Positions 33,243 to 45,265 of a stretch of 64,000 nucleotides of DNA are shown piece by piece. The translations under genes and the position numbers were made by a program. The notes beneath the pieces are model-generated. The model saw only the letters and a list, made by a program, of their open reading frames with translations. It did not search any database and had not been told where the DNA came from. Source of the stretch: Telopea speciosissima (taxonomy: Eukaryota; Streptophyta; Magnoliopsida; Proteales; Proteaceae); assembly GCF_018873765.1 (NCBI RefSeq), contig NC_057922.1, forward strand, positions 11,421,563 through 11,485,562, in the 5' to 3' direction. The stretch's first letter is position 1. Each line of letters opens with the position of its first letter.

Positions 33243-36200
33243 ATGTTCTATCTAGGGCTTAGTTCTCCTGTCTATTACTCTTTAATTCTGTTTCTTGCTT
33301 TTTTGTTCTCTGTCTCTCTTTCATGGTAATGTGAATGAGCTGTCGAGGATGATTTACCTATTTTTTTGACAATAGTTTTTTTCTCCTATCTTTCACTCTT
33401 CTTGTGTGGGGTGGTTTCCTCCTACTCGCATTGATCATGCTATTCTTCTTCTTTATTATTTGATATAGCTGTTTGGTGTAACCCAATAATCTTTTAAATA
33501 TGTGGAGCCTTGAAACCTTGTAAGGTAGTGAAATACTTGTCTTAGTTGGAAAATGTTTTTCCCAATCATAAAAGTATGAATGACTAAGTGGTATGGGTGG
33601 ATTCTAAACCTAAGTACTTTAATTTTGCTCAGATGAAGGGCTAATCATGGTTATTATTAAACCCTTTCAAAAAATTCAGCTGGGAAGGGGGATTGATGTT
33701 GGCACTACCATGTAAGAGCCTCACTAATAAGAATACATAGGTGTGGGATAAATCTCACATCGCATCATTAGCACAATCCATTTTGGCAGGGATCAATTTT
33801 AATTTTGCAACTAAATATTTCATGAAGTTTGCCATCTTCAATCCCCCATTCATCCTCTACAAGCATTGCTTAAATTACAAATACCTCACATTATGATTAG
33901 ATGCTACATTCTATTTTATTTAATGGCCAGTTTTAGACCTGCTCATGCTAGACCCGCATGGACTTTCTTAAAGCATAAATGAAATTAAAGACTTGATCAG
34001 TTAAAAAGCTTTTAGTCATTCAAAAGAAGACAACTTCTTTGTTGATTCAATGGTTAGTATGTGAAAAAGCTTAAACCCTATAAGTTCCAACAGATCACTC
34101 TGACACCCATGTTCATAAGAATACAGCTTCTTTGTCACTTGCTTAAGAGAAAGTAAACTTGAGTCTACCAAGAGATATGATAGCTTGGGAGCATAATGAA
34201 GAGAGATAGGAGAGAAAGAGTGTAATGGAGAGGAGAGAAAGCTTGCAACCAGTTCAAAACTATAGGTCCGATGGTTAGTGACACCAATCTGTAGCTTTAA
34301 ATGCATTCACATTTATGTGTGGGAATGTTTCACATAAAGAATGTTCCTCACTACTGCCCAAGAAGGTGGATGATTAATACTAATCAGATAGACCTTATTG
34401 TTACATTATAGGATGTTGCATACTTGCATCAGTATGGAATGATAAAGGAGGTAATCTTACCCGCCATTGAGATGTAACTTGTAGGGAATGGACAGTTGTA
34501 CTAGCCTAGCCTACAAGAAAAAAATGACTGCAACTACTGCTGAGACGAAGGACTGTGAACCCACCTTCCTTAGAGAATCACGATTTCTGATTACATTACA
34601 AGAAAAAAATGACTGTAACTACTGCTGTGGCGAAGAACTGTGAACCCACCCTCGAGCTTTGTCCCAAGAAGAAGAGGGCAACTCACTCATAGCCATCTCA
34701 CTCACAGGGTGCTGGTTGTGGTGAGGGAGAGCTAGGTAAACCCATCTTCAAACTTCCACTTCTTAAGAAGAAGAAGAGGACAACACACTCAAAACTGGAC
34801 AAGGCAAAGCTGTTTCTTAAGATGGACAAGAAGAAGAAGAAGGGAAAGCAGCATGTGAAAAAGAGTAGATGGATTCTACCAAGGATAATAAGGTAGATAA
34901 TATCATGGTTAATCCCGTCACTCCAACCAAAAGTCCAGGCTGGTTGGAATGGGGGAGTTCTTCCTTTATACCTGTGTATGTTTTAGACACGAAATCACCT
35001 TCTAAATCTCCGATTATCATCAATCTCTCAGACATTGGTGATGAATAGCACTAAGCTAATAGCATGTCCGATGGAGAAGACTGTGTTCCACTGGTGTTCC
35101 ATCCTTCGTTGTACAAGGATGGTTGTGGTGGTAGTAGAGAGGGAGGATGCGCGAGATGAGATCCGCATGAGGAATTGACTTGATTTCAACGGGGAAAGAA
35201 ATTTTTTCTTCCAAATTCAATCAGTCCTTTTTTGGGGGGAGGGGGGGGGGGGTGGGAAATCTAGTAAATCTCACATTTACATAATCCTCATCAAGACATC
35301 TTTGGTGATCTCTTGTTTGTGTTTATACTTTGTAGGCACATTTAAAATTAGAGATTGCCATTAACCATCGGATATAGCCTTCTACCTTGTGCAGCATCAT
35401 CTCCATACCTTTTAGGTTGGTACATCACTCCATCTCCTCCCTCTCCTCATGAAAGCTCCCAAGTCCCATCCTTCTACATATGTAACGTGTCACACTCACC
35501 ATCACTCTCTCTCACGTTCTTACAAGTTACATCTCAATGGCAGGTAATATTACCTCCTTCAGTCCTCCCACGCTGATGCAGGTATTCATCATCCTATAAT
35601 GTAACTGTAAGGTCCTTGTGATTAGCTATCGTTTTGAACTGATGTGTGATATGTGCAAGCTTTCTCTCCTCTCTATTATTTTGATCTTCTGCATAAGAAC
35701 CATATCCTTTTGAATACCTCTTCATGATATATCTTTGTTAGACTTGGATATTAAGAGGCAATTTAATCCCTGTCTTGCCAAGTCCGTTCTGTAGTGAAAA
35801 TAATGTACACTAAATGCCGTCATCTTTCTAGGTTTTATCTTGTAACATTTCCCATGACTTCTTCAGCATTTAGTCTAACAAATCATATATTAACTTGATT
35901 TGTCTCTCCAATTTGAATATCGTTGAAGCAATATTAAGATTTAAGACCGAAATGAAACCTGAGAGTACAAGTGAACGCTAGCTTTATTAGTGTGAACGTG
36001 TGATGACATGGCTATCTATTTATACGCAAATTGTTATGGAGGGAAAAAGAAAAAGAAAATGTTCTGTCTGAAATGTAACCGATCTGTTTCAAATGTGTTT
36101 GTTACCTATCTTACAATACCCCAGCTTTTTGTAAGATTGTTTCTGAATGTGAGGATAAATGTGTTATTTCATTTTTTATATTAAATTGCCAACGTAAACT

Positions 36201-38466
36201 TAAAGGAATGCTGTTAAGGATAGTTGTCCTTGAATCCAGAGCGAAATAAGTGCAAAATTTGATGTCGAGTCCAAGCCACCTCAAGACCCAAATTGTGTTC
36301 ATCAGTTTATATATGTATTCTTATGTTTCCTTACCTATTAGTTAGTATGAGGTCATGGCATTGACTTTACAGGGATTGTAGTTGGATTTCAGATGGACCA
36401 TCAACGGCCAAGCTTGAGCAATCTGTACCAGGATCAGAATTTGAGGTCATGGAAAAACTGTTGACTGGTCTAACAGATTTCCAGTCTAAATAGTGAGATT
36501 GCTGGTCTAACAGGTTCAGGGTGGATTTCACCAATACTGATCCTGACCCTATTTGCCATTGGCCAACTGTAACCTGCACACCTGACTCATGCAGAGACAA
36601 ACCATTTTCTTAAGGTAGCTGGGCTGGGATCGTGCAGGCCAGAAGAGGGGCAAAGTTTTTTGCATACCAAACCCCACCCTTATCCTTGTATAATAACAGC
36701 AGAGAGATTCTCAGCATCCAATAATAATTCAAAGGATCAGATATGGCACCCTTGAGAATACCAAATCAGAACTCAAAGGGTGACATTTTTTTTTCCTCCT
36801 ACAATAGATTAAAGAGAGTCATTGACATCTACTGTGAGATGAATATTTATAAAAAAATGCTGCCATAGAAATGAAAAGTTCAAAAAATAGATCTCAACTT
36901 ATCTTGAAGTACTGAAAATTCAAAAGGGCAGATCTCTTTGAAATGAAGTAACTACAACCAACTGCTTACATGTCCTCTTTTTAGATACCTTCCCACATAA
37001 ACTCTAAAAGCTTCCACATTTTTCTCAGAACCCCTTTCTTAACCATTATCTATAATATCCTATTTTGTTGAGAACTTGAAATCCGTGAAATGCCTGTATA
37101 TCTTCCCAAGATACACAATCAATGAACGACTACAGGGAAATTGGGTGATTCACAGAAGCACCCAAAACATTATAGTCTCCAAACAGAGTCCCCCATTTTT
37201 GTGAACAATTGCCTCCCTCTTCAGAGACCCAACAATCTCCTTACAATTGAGCACATAATTGATGTCAATATCCTCCATTAGTGAACTGATTGATTTTGCT
37301 TCCAATGGCAGTGGGTTGAGTTAAATCATACGGTGTTCCCTTCAGCAGTGTGATCTTGCAGGTCAGTAAACAGGGGGAAATTTTGACCACCATCCAAAAA
37401 AATATCACAAAATCCTCTGACCACCAACAAAATAACATTACATAAAACCAGTCAGTAAAGAGGGGGGAATTTTGAAAAATCAAGAATTCTTACACCAGAT
37501 TGATAATTTGAGAAGAATTGGCAAAAAAAAAAAAAAAAAAAACCCACAAACAAAGTAACAAGAGCAGGAGAACTGGGTTTACAAAATTGGTTGAATGAGA
37601 GTTGCATATGCTTTTTATTTCCGTGAACAGGAAATGTTATGGCATTTATTTATTTTTTGTGACTTTACCAAACGCCTTTGGGTGGCAGGAGAACTGGGTT
37701 TACAAACGGAGACCTTGGTGGGAGATTCTATTTTTTCCCCCTAAACTTCCTTCATTAGGAATGCTTTTATCTATTCCTTGATATTCATATGATTTCTGTA
37801 AGATTTTAACGGTTTCTCTTTGAGGGTTTGTAATAGCTCTTTAATTGTGATTTTGGGATTTGTTGCTAAAAAAGCTAGGGATTAGGGATGAAGGTATGCC
37901 GTGTGTATGGATGTTCTCAACTTTAGGGAGTTCACCCACAAACAGCCCCTTTGAAATGATCACCTTAATCCCTTACAAAATGAAAAATCCCCTTAGTTGA
38001 TGCTCCTGTGCACTCTTCCATTGGCTCCCACCCTGATACAGGGCCCACGTGATTGAGGGACGTAAGATCTTCTTCTCTTTTAATGTAGGGTTAGTTCTTT
38101 TTTGTCATTAAATAGGTGATGCCATATAAATTGATGGTAAAATAGTTACTAAATCGATTTTTTAATCCAAATTGGAGGTCAAAATGGTCCGATCAAATCC
38201 AATCCTCACTTCTTTATTTTGGTACCGACAGGGTGAAATAAAAAAGACTACTAGAAACAAGAAGAAATTGAGACAGGGGGGCTGATGGGGACAACGGAAC
38301 CATATCCTATTGTACTTACCAACCCCAATCATCATGCAAGAAACAGTTCCCTCAATAAATATCTCTATGATTACTAAAAATAACCCTTGTTTTATGTAGG
38401 GCCCAAAGAGATGATCACTGTATCATAGTTCATCGTAGCCCATAATAATGGTCCAAACAGTCTGAT
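33243..38466. other. Intergenic, no convincing gene
   Basis: Long AT-rich stretch. It holds an 85-base tandem duplication (acaagaaaaaaatgactg at 34513 and 34598, followed by aactactgctg) and a poly(G) run near 35238. A repeated phrase aggagaactgggtttacaaa occurs at about 37567 and 37688. A 59-residue plus-strand frame at 34869-35048 (MDSTKDNKVDNIMVNPVTPT, then KSPGWLEWGSSSF and SPIIINLSDIGDE) looks more protein-like than its surroundings but is unrecognised. Confidence 0.4.
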
Positions 38467-38697
38467 CATGGTTTAAGGTATCGATATTGGATTGTCCGAT
38501 ACGAACGATATGGCATGATTTTCAAGGTGATTGATATCGATATTTTGCCGATTCTGTATCAGTGAAACAATACAGACAAGGGGTAAAATAGTAAAAAAAA
38601 CCAAGGGTAAACTTCTTGATACAGTCAATCCATGTCAATATCATATCGGTTTTGAAATTTACTGATACCTCATCCGATACCGCATACTAAAACCATG
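38467..38697. mobile_element. Short inverted-repeat element of the GGTATCG type
   Basis: Left end catggtttaaggtatcg and right end, read inward, catggttttagtatgcggta form imperfect terminal inverted repeats over about 231 bases. The interior repeats gatatcgatatt. No clear target duplication. It lies 600 bases upstream of the first TMN12 gene. Confidence 0.55.
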
Positions 38698-39094
38698 AGT
38701 CCAACGATCACCCCTACGCAACAGAGCAATCTCAGTCCAACAACCCGGTCCAATGGTCCAAAAAACAACCCGTTTCCTCCACTGTAATCAGCAAATGCAC
38801 CAGATTGGTAAATAGAGAAATACGACGGAAAATAAAGGGGTAGTTTTGTCATAAAAATTAGTGGGTCAGACTCTGTGAAATGTGCATTATGGTCATTTCT
38901 AGGGAAGAATATTCAAGTTCGTGTTAATAGACTGAATTCCTCGCAAAGGCAAACGGAATTGATAAATACGGTGTTTGGTTCTTCTTCCTTGTAGATCCAA
39001 GTCCAAAGGTTTCCTACGCTTCGCCTGTCTCCATTGTTGCAGAGATCTCTGAAACGGAGAAGCGTATTTCTCTGTTTCTCCGTTTCTTTGAAAG

Positions 39095-39289
39095 GTCAGT
39101 TGCTTACTTGCTTCTTTCTTTTCCATAGAAACCTTCCTCAAGAACCAATCTTATTCATAACTATCATTGCTCTGCTAGCTTATAGATTTTCATCTCATTG
39201 AATAATAATTTAGAGATTTCATTTCTAGATCTGAATTGGTTATAGGATTTTGGATCCTATAACCATTTCTCGATCTGGGTTCTTTCCAG
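39095..39289 (+). other. Leader intron of TMN12 copy 1
   Basis: Begins gtcagttgcttactt after a CT-rich leader exon ending ctttgaaag and finishes tctttccag five bases before the ATG. The second TMN12 copy has the same arrangement at 47110-47288, which supports the call. Confidence 0.75.
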
Positions 39290-39294
39290 ATCTG

Positions 39295-41295
39295 ATGGAA
39301 ACCATGCAAAGACTGGGGACGAAGGGCTGTTTGCGTCAATTTTGGATCTGTATCTTGTTTTCCTGCTTGATTTTTCAATCCGGAGATGGATTTTATCTTC
39401 CGGGTAGTTACCCTCACAAATATGGTGTTGGCGACCGGTTATCAGTGAAAGTAAATTCTCTTACTTCGATCGACACTGAAATACCCTTCAGCTATTACAG
39501 TCTCCCATTCTGCAAGCCCCTTGAGGGCGTGAAGGACAGTGCGGAAAACCTCGGTGAGCTTCTCATGGGGGATAGAATCGAAAATTCGCCTTACAGGTTT
39601 CGGATGCACACCAATGAGACCGAGATCTTTCTCTGCAAAACCGATCCCTTATCTGCTGATGCGTACAAACTTTTGACGAAGAGGATCGATGAGATGTATC
39701 AGGTAAATCTGATCCTTGACAACCTTCCTGCTATTCGGTACACGAAGAAAGAAGGTTACTTCCTCCGATGGACCGGTTATCCTCTTGGGGTCAAGGTTCA
39801 AGACGTATACTATGTGTTCAACCATTTGAAGTTCACAGTTCTGGTTCACAAGTACGAGGAGACCAATGTGGCTCGAGTTATGGGGACTGGCGATGCTGCT
39901 GAGGTTATCCCTACAATCGAGAAGTCTGGATCAGATGTGCCCGGTTACATGGTTGTTGGGTTCGAGGTGGTTCCCTGTAGTTTCCAGCACAACGTGGATT
40001 CAGTGAAGAATCTGAAGATGTACGAGAAGTACCCATCATCTATTCGCTGTGATCCCAGCAGTGTTGCAATGGTCGTTAAGCAAGATCAGCCCATGGTCTT
40101 CACCTACGAAGTCTCGTACGTGGAGAGCGATATCAAGTGGCCTTCGAGATGGGATGCATATCTGAAAATGGAGGGATCCAAGGTGCACTGGTTCTCGATT
40201 CTCAATTCTCTAATGGTGATCACTTTCCTCGCTGGTATTGTGCTTGTGATCTTCTTGAGGACTGTTCGTAGAGACCTTACTCGCTATGATGACCTCGACA
40301 AGGAAGCTCAAGCCCAGATGAACGAGGAGTTATCTGGGTGGAAGCTTGTTGTGGGAGATGTCTTTAGAGCTCCAGACCATCCGGCACTTCTCTGTATAAT
40401 GGTTGGAGATGGAATTCAGATTCTTGGAATGGCTGTTGTGACAATCTTGTTTGCTGCCCTGGGATTCATGTCTCCAGCTTCTCGGGGCACTCTAATCACT
40501 GGTATGCTATTCTTCTATATGATCCTTGGAATTGCAGCTGGTTATGTTGCTGTGCGGCTTTGGAGGACGATTGGATGTGGTGATTACACAGGATGGGTTT
40601 CAATCTCTTGGAAGGCTGCTTGCTTCTTCCCTGGTATTGCCTTTCTGATACTGACCACTTTGAATTTCCTTTTGTGGGGTAGCCATAGCACTGGAGCCAT
40701 TCCTTTCTCATTGTTTGTTATTCTAATTTTGCTCTGGTTCTGCATCTCTGTGCCTCTTACTCTTGTGGGTGGGTACCTTGGAGCTAAGGCACCTCACATT
40801 GAGTACCCAGTTAGGACCAATCAGATCCCTCGTGAAATCCCAGCTCAAAAATACCCATCTTGGTTGTTAGTCCTTGGAGCAGGAACTCTTCCTTTTGGTA
40901 CTCTCTTCATTGAGCTTTTCTTTATAATGTCTAGCATTTGGATGGGCCGTGTTTACTATGTTTTTGGATTCTTATTCATCGTTCTGATCCTCCTTGTGGT
41001 TGTCTGTGCCGAAGTGTCCCTTGTCCTCACTTACATGCACCTTTGTGTTGAGGACTGGAGGTGGTGGTGGAAGTCCTTCTTTGCTTCTGGTTCGGTTGCC
41101 ATCTACATTTTCTTGTACTCCATTAACTATCTCGTATTCGATCTAAAAAATCTAAGTGGCCCTGTCTCAGCTACCCTTTACATTGGTTACTCACTCTTCA
41201 TCGTTCTAGCAATCATGTTTGCCACAGGCACAGTTGGGTTCCTCTCTTCCTTCTGGTTTGTGCATTACCTGTTCTCTTCAGTGAAACTAGATTGA
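39295..41295 (+). CDS. TMN12: Transmembrane 9 superfamily protein, TMN12/EMP12 type (copy 1)
   Basis: Intronless 666-residue coding region for a nine-span endomembrane protein 70 family member of the Golgi and endosomes. After a hydrophobic signal segment comes FYLPGSYPHKYGVGDRLSVK, the start of the mature lumenal domain, with LTSIDTEIPFSYYSLPFCKP and the N-glycosylation-like NETEIFLC. The membrane half begins at VHWFSILNSLMVITFLAG. The protein ends FVHYLFSSVKLD: the KLD ending is the COPI-type Golgi-retention signal and the FV/Y part the ER-export signal described for Arabidopsis EMP12. I chose the ATG at 39295 rather than the open frame from 39250, because 39095-39289 is a good 5'-leader intron (aaag/gtcagt ... 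ctttccag) and the upstream ATG would be intronic. Confidence 0.95.
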   Translation: METMQRLGTKGCLRQFWICILFSCLIFQSGDGFYLPGSYPHKYGVGDRLSVKVNSLTSIDTEIPFSYYSLPFCKPLEGVKDSAENLGELLMGDRIENSPYRFRMHTNETEIFLCKTDPLSADAYKLLTKRIDEMYQVNLILDNLPAIRYTKKEGYFLRWTGYPLGVKVQDVYYVFNHLKFTVLVHKYEETNVARVMGTGDAAEVIPTIEKSGSDVPGYMVVGFEVVPCSFQHNVDSVKNLKMYEKYPSSIRCDPSSVAMVVKQDQPMVFTYEVSYVESDIKWPSRWDAYLKMEGSKVHWFSILNSLMVITFLAGIVLVIFLRTVRRDLTRYDDLDKEAQAQMNEELSGWKLVVGDVFRAPDHPALLCIMVGDGIQILGMAVVTILFAALGFMSPASRGTLITGMLFFYMILGIAAGYVAVRLWRTIGCGDYTGWVSISWKAACFFPGIAFLILTTLNFLLWGSHSTGAIPFSLFVILILLWFCISVPLTLVGGYLGAKAPHIEYPVRTNQIPREIPAQKYPSWLLVLGAGTLPFGTLFIELFFIMSSIWMGRVYYVFGFLFIVLILLVVVCAEVSLVLTYMHLCVEDWRWWWKSFFASGSVAIYIFLYSINYLVFDLKNLSGPVSATLYIGYSLFIVLAIMFATGTVGFLSSFWFVHYLFSSVKLD

Positions 41296-44200
41296 GCTTC
41301 CGCACCTCATGAAATGTTCCTCCCAAAACATTCGTGGAGATACAGTGGAGAATTGAAAGCCACAACTCACATATGCGTTGGAGTTGTCGCCTACCTGTCC
41401 TGGGTTCATGTTGTTCTTAAACTTGGTTAAGAGTAATAATAACCTCATCTAGTTTTGATTAATTCTTTAGCAGGTAATTTCTGCATGATACTGTTATTTT
41501 CTTGCATCTTGAGAGATAGGTAGTAGCAGTTGCTGGTAGTTGTGGGTATCAAAAAATTTCCTCTGTAATTGGTTTATTGAGGATGGTTTATGTATGAATT
41601 ATAATAGAGATTCGTGGTTTTCGTGTTCTTAATTCCGAATTGTCTAAATATTTTATTTGAGAATTTCTTTTTAACCCTATATTCTACATGGAACGCATCA
41701 TTGGAGTTCTAGTTTTAAGACCAAGCTTCTGTTTCTTCAACACCCTTATGTTTTATGAGAAACACCTTTGACAACTTTGCGTGTAAGGTGCAGATGATGA
41801 TGGGTCACATTTCACTTCTCGAGTAACCAGTGTGAGGTGCTCGTATTAATTTTTCACATCATAATCTTCTTAAGCTACTAATTAAGCCAGTAAGATCATC
41901 TGTATCACGATAACTCTCCATAACATGATAACACTGCATTATTTTCCGACCTATTGAATGAGTCCAGAATTGAGTGATCTTCCTAAAATTTGGTTCATTA
42001 TAAATGATTCACTTCTGAACTCAGAAGTAGAATTTAGTTTAGTCGAATGATTTCACTTCTGAACTCAGGTCAATGTAAATCCTTGTGGCCTTCCACTTGT
42101 TCAGGTGGCTTAATGGTCCTACTTAGACGTCAATCCTTGATGTGTTCATCTACAATTTTCCTCCTTTAAGTTATTGGAATGACTTCCATATGGTCAGGGT
42201 TGAAGAAGGTACTAGGTGGTTTAGCTGGTAAAATCTCTGGCCTGTTGTAGCCAAGACCTGGGATTGAGTCCTTGAGTCCTGCCCTCACCTGTTTGCGTTC
42301 GCGTGATATGTACTCTCTCCGCTCTCTTGTACCCTAGTTGCATTACTGACATCTGTTTACCTATGACGAAGACTTGCCTCCGTTGATTTCCATTTTGTTC
42401 TTTTTTTCTTTCCCTTCCATTGTTATCCTCGACTTCCTCCCTCTAATCTCTGGTGTCTACCCATCCTCTTTCTTCTACTCCCAAGAGAGAGGATGGTTCA
42501 GGGTTGAAAATGTTTGGAAACATAGCTGCCCATTCATGCTCTCCATCACTCAATTGCTGCTAGCCTTCACTCCAGCCCTTGCCGACTCCGAGAGTTCCAC
42601 CGTTACAGTACTGACCTGTGTAGCGATCACAGCCACCTGAGCGGTGGTGAGGGTCTCACTGCTGAGTTTGACCATATGCTTTTGATAAATAACCACTATA
42701 CACTTCACCTTCTCGAGGTGACTTCCTTTGAGGGACTAATGAAGACATTATAGCCCTAAGAAGATCGAGTGGCATCTGATACTGTTATGTTTGTCTCGAA
42801 TTCTTGGACCCGTTTCGAAGAATGACTCATTCCGACATTTTTTGGTGGCGACCTGAATGGAATTTTTTCTGAGATCTGTGATGGTAGCAAAGGGGAGCCC
42901 ATCACTGATCTCGTTGGTGGTGCGGGGTTCGACCCGACCCGATGGATCGACCTGGATCCGATGGAGGAGTATTTATGTTCTTTACCCGCTTTATTGTAAA
43001 GATGAGTAAGATTTGGGATTTTTCGTTTTAGGGTTTCTGGGAGAGAGCAACAACGCTGTTTTGGGTGTTCTAGAGAGATCTCCATTGTAATTTTTCTCCG
43101 ATTTGCATAGTGAATCATCTTCACCTTCGTCCGTGGATGTAGCACACCATACTGGTGTGTGAACCACGTTATATCTTAGTGTCATCTTGCTCTGTTCTTG
43201 TTTCTTTTCGTGTTTTTGATTGGTGTTTGCTATAATAGATACCATGCAAAGAATAAAGATATTTGGGTGTTCCATGTTGAGATGAGGTGGATAATTATAT
43301 TTGAATTTGTAACAAACAGTATTATAGGTGGATGAACTCTATTACAACATGAGGGACTCTGCGGCCATTCCCCAGTTCAAGGGCTTTTCCTAGCATATTG
43401 AGCCATATGCCCATTACCCTTCTCATGTCTTCGTTTAATGAATACATTCTTAACAGCTTGAATCCCAACACAAACTGATTTGAGCTGTGTTTTACACTCT
43501 CACAGTAATGCGTGATACAAAGGAAAGAAAGATAAAGTGATACTATTTGAGTATTGACCATGATTTTAAATTTCAGAGGATCCTTTGAGGTTGTCAATTG
43601 ATCCATCTTCAGGATCAAACATGGTCGGTCCAACATGATATCAGGCTGGATCAGCCAATGTCTTCAGATCAGCAGCGTCCAATCTAGTTTCTCACCATGG
43701 GATTAAAATGGGAGGGGGATCGCTGCCAGGCTGCGTGGCCCCTGCACCAGTGGGTAGAGAGGGGAGAGGGGGGCAATGAGAGTGCAGGACATCTAATAGG
43801 GGTGACCGGTGGCACAACTCAGCCCCACCAAGTTCTCTTTGTGTTCTGCATCTCCTATTGTTCGTGGTTGCTTCATCAAGGAGGATTAAGCGTTGTAAGA
43901 TGAGTTTTATATTCTCAGTTTAATTTCCAACAATTCTTAAGTTATGAATAGTAGGAATTGACCTCCAAGATGAAACAACGTTTAAGACTTTTTAATAGTT
44001 GTTGTACTCATTTACTAGGCCATGTCGGAATACTTTCAAGTTGTGCTCAATCACCAAATCAAAGGAATGAGGAAAAAAAAAAATTCTAAAATCGATTTGC
44101 AATTGGCAAAACAAAGAGAGCAAGTATGGAGAGTGTTTTTTTTGCATTAATTTTTTTTCTATAGAAAGCCAAGGACGATTCCTATTTATAGATGGAAAGA

Positions 44201-44421
44201 GCCCCTTGAAAGCACCTCTACGACTACGAAATGAGGTGACTTTAATAGAAAATGGCCGTTACCGGTACTAGATGCAACATCATTGGCACTAGATGCACCG
44301 ACCGACGTCTGTCACAACGTCGGATAAATTCCAAAGAGATACCCACATTTAAGTCCGGCTCGGAGCAAAAAAGGAATCTTCACATAACAAAGCCTCCATA
44401 GACAAGACCCCAAACAATGAG
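41296..44421. other. 3' untranslated region and intergenic DNA
   Basis: The first 350 bases are related to the sequence after the second TMN12 stop (gagatacagtggag / gagatacactgga and cacctgtcctg-like blocks) and are the 3' untranslated end. Beyond this no gene was found. A minus-strand open frame at 42756-43145 resembles nothing known. Confidence 0.45.
42215..42360 (+). mobile_element. Possible tRNA-derived SINE
   Basis: Contains an A-box-like tttagctggtaaaatctctgg and, about 30 bases on, a B-box-like gggattgagtcc, the internal promoter layout of tRNA-derived SINEs. It is followed by about 90 bases of unrelated sequence. No clear tail or target duplication. Confidence 0.4.
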
Positions 44422-44431
44422 GGAGACAGAT

Positions 44432-44609
44432 GGAAAATTATCACCTCCAGTTTGCTGACCGGTCCAGTTCCCCAGTTCTTCTAATAGGGGGATGGTGGAC
44501 CCCACCCGGACAGGGTGTTTGGGCATGGGTAGAGAGGTCATTTCAGCCCCCTTTTGTTAGAGGAACTAGGGAACTGGGCCGGTCAACAAACTGAAGGTGA
44601 TAAAGATCC
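44432..44609. mobile_element. Mutator-like MITE family 1, copy C
   Basis: A 178-base copy in the opposite orientation to copies A and B: it starts ggaaaattatcacctccag and ends ctgaaggtgataaagatcc. It is flanked by the perfect 10-base repeat ggagacagat (44422-44431 and 44610-44619), the clearest target duplication of the family and the basis for assigning it to Mutator-type insertion. Confidence 0.92.
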
Positions 44610-44619
44610 GGAGACAGAT

Positions 44620-45256
44620 ACATCTACCCTTGTAGTACATACACAAGAAATGACAAGTTAAAAGCAACTCTTAAGAAAACAAATTATGTGTTGGAAAAAC
44701 ACTAAAAAAAAGATATCACAAGGAAAGAAAGTATTTTTGGAAACTTTACTTTAATAAATTCATTTACAACAATTTACATCATAAAAATTATGGTCGTAGC
44801 CTAGGTTAGCACCTGCTCTCTCTACCTCTTCCCTCTCCCATGAAATGATCTCTCTCCTTCATATTGATTGAGCTGATAGGAAGCGTTCATTGGCTCTCGT
44901 TTGCCCACGTAGCCTCATCTCCTTGACAGAAAACGCCATCCCTTAATTTAAACTGTTGTTATTTCTTAAGCCACAATTTGAGTTTACATGATGTGATTCA
45001 AGCCTAGTAGCATCAAATTTCTTTATTGCGTTTTAGTATGTTTGTTCCTAATTGACCCAAAACTGTTAACTGCAGCTGATATTAAATTGATAATAATGGA
45101 ATACTCGACTTGGAACAAATTGAAACTGAAACTGATAAAAATCATTTAATCGGAACTGTTTAACCTGAGTGGTTTATTAATTGGTTTGATTTGGTACATC
45201 GCAACCGTCTATAAGCGCTTATCGAATCAAATCCAAACTGATTAAACAAATCACAG
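44620..45256. other. Non-coding
   Basis: AT-rich. From about 45090 to 45240 repeated units such as gaaactgaaactgataaa and ggtttgatttggtac suggest the arm of a decayed hAT-type element. No gene. Confidence 0.4.
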
Positions 45257-45265
45257 CGGTACCCA

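Noticed and set aside
39250-39294. Upstream extension of TMN12 copy 1 (MDPITISRSGFFPDL)
   Set aside because: It lies inside a well-formed leader intron conserved in position in copy 2, and copy 2 has no equivalent residues.
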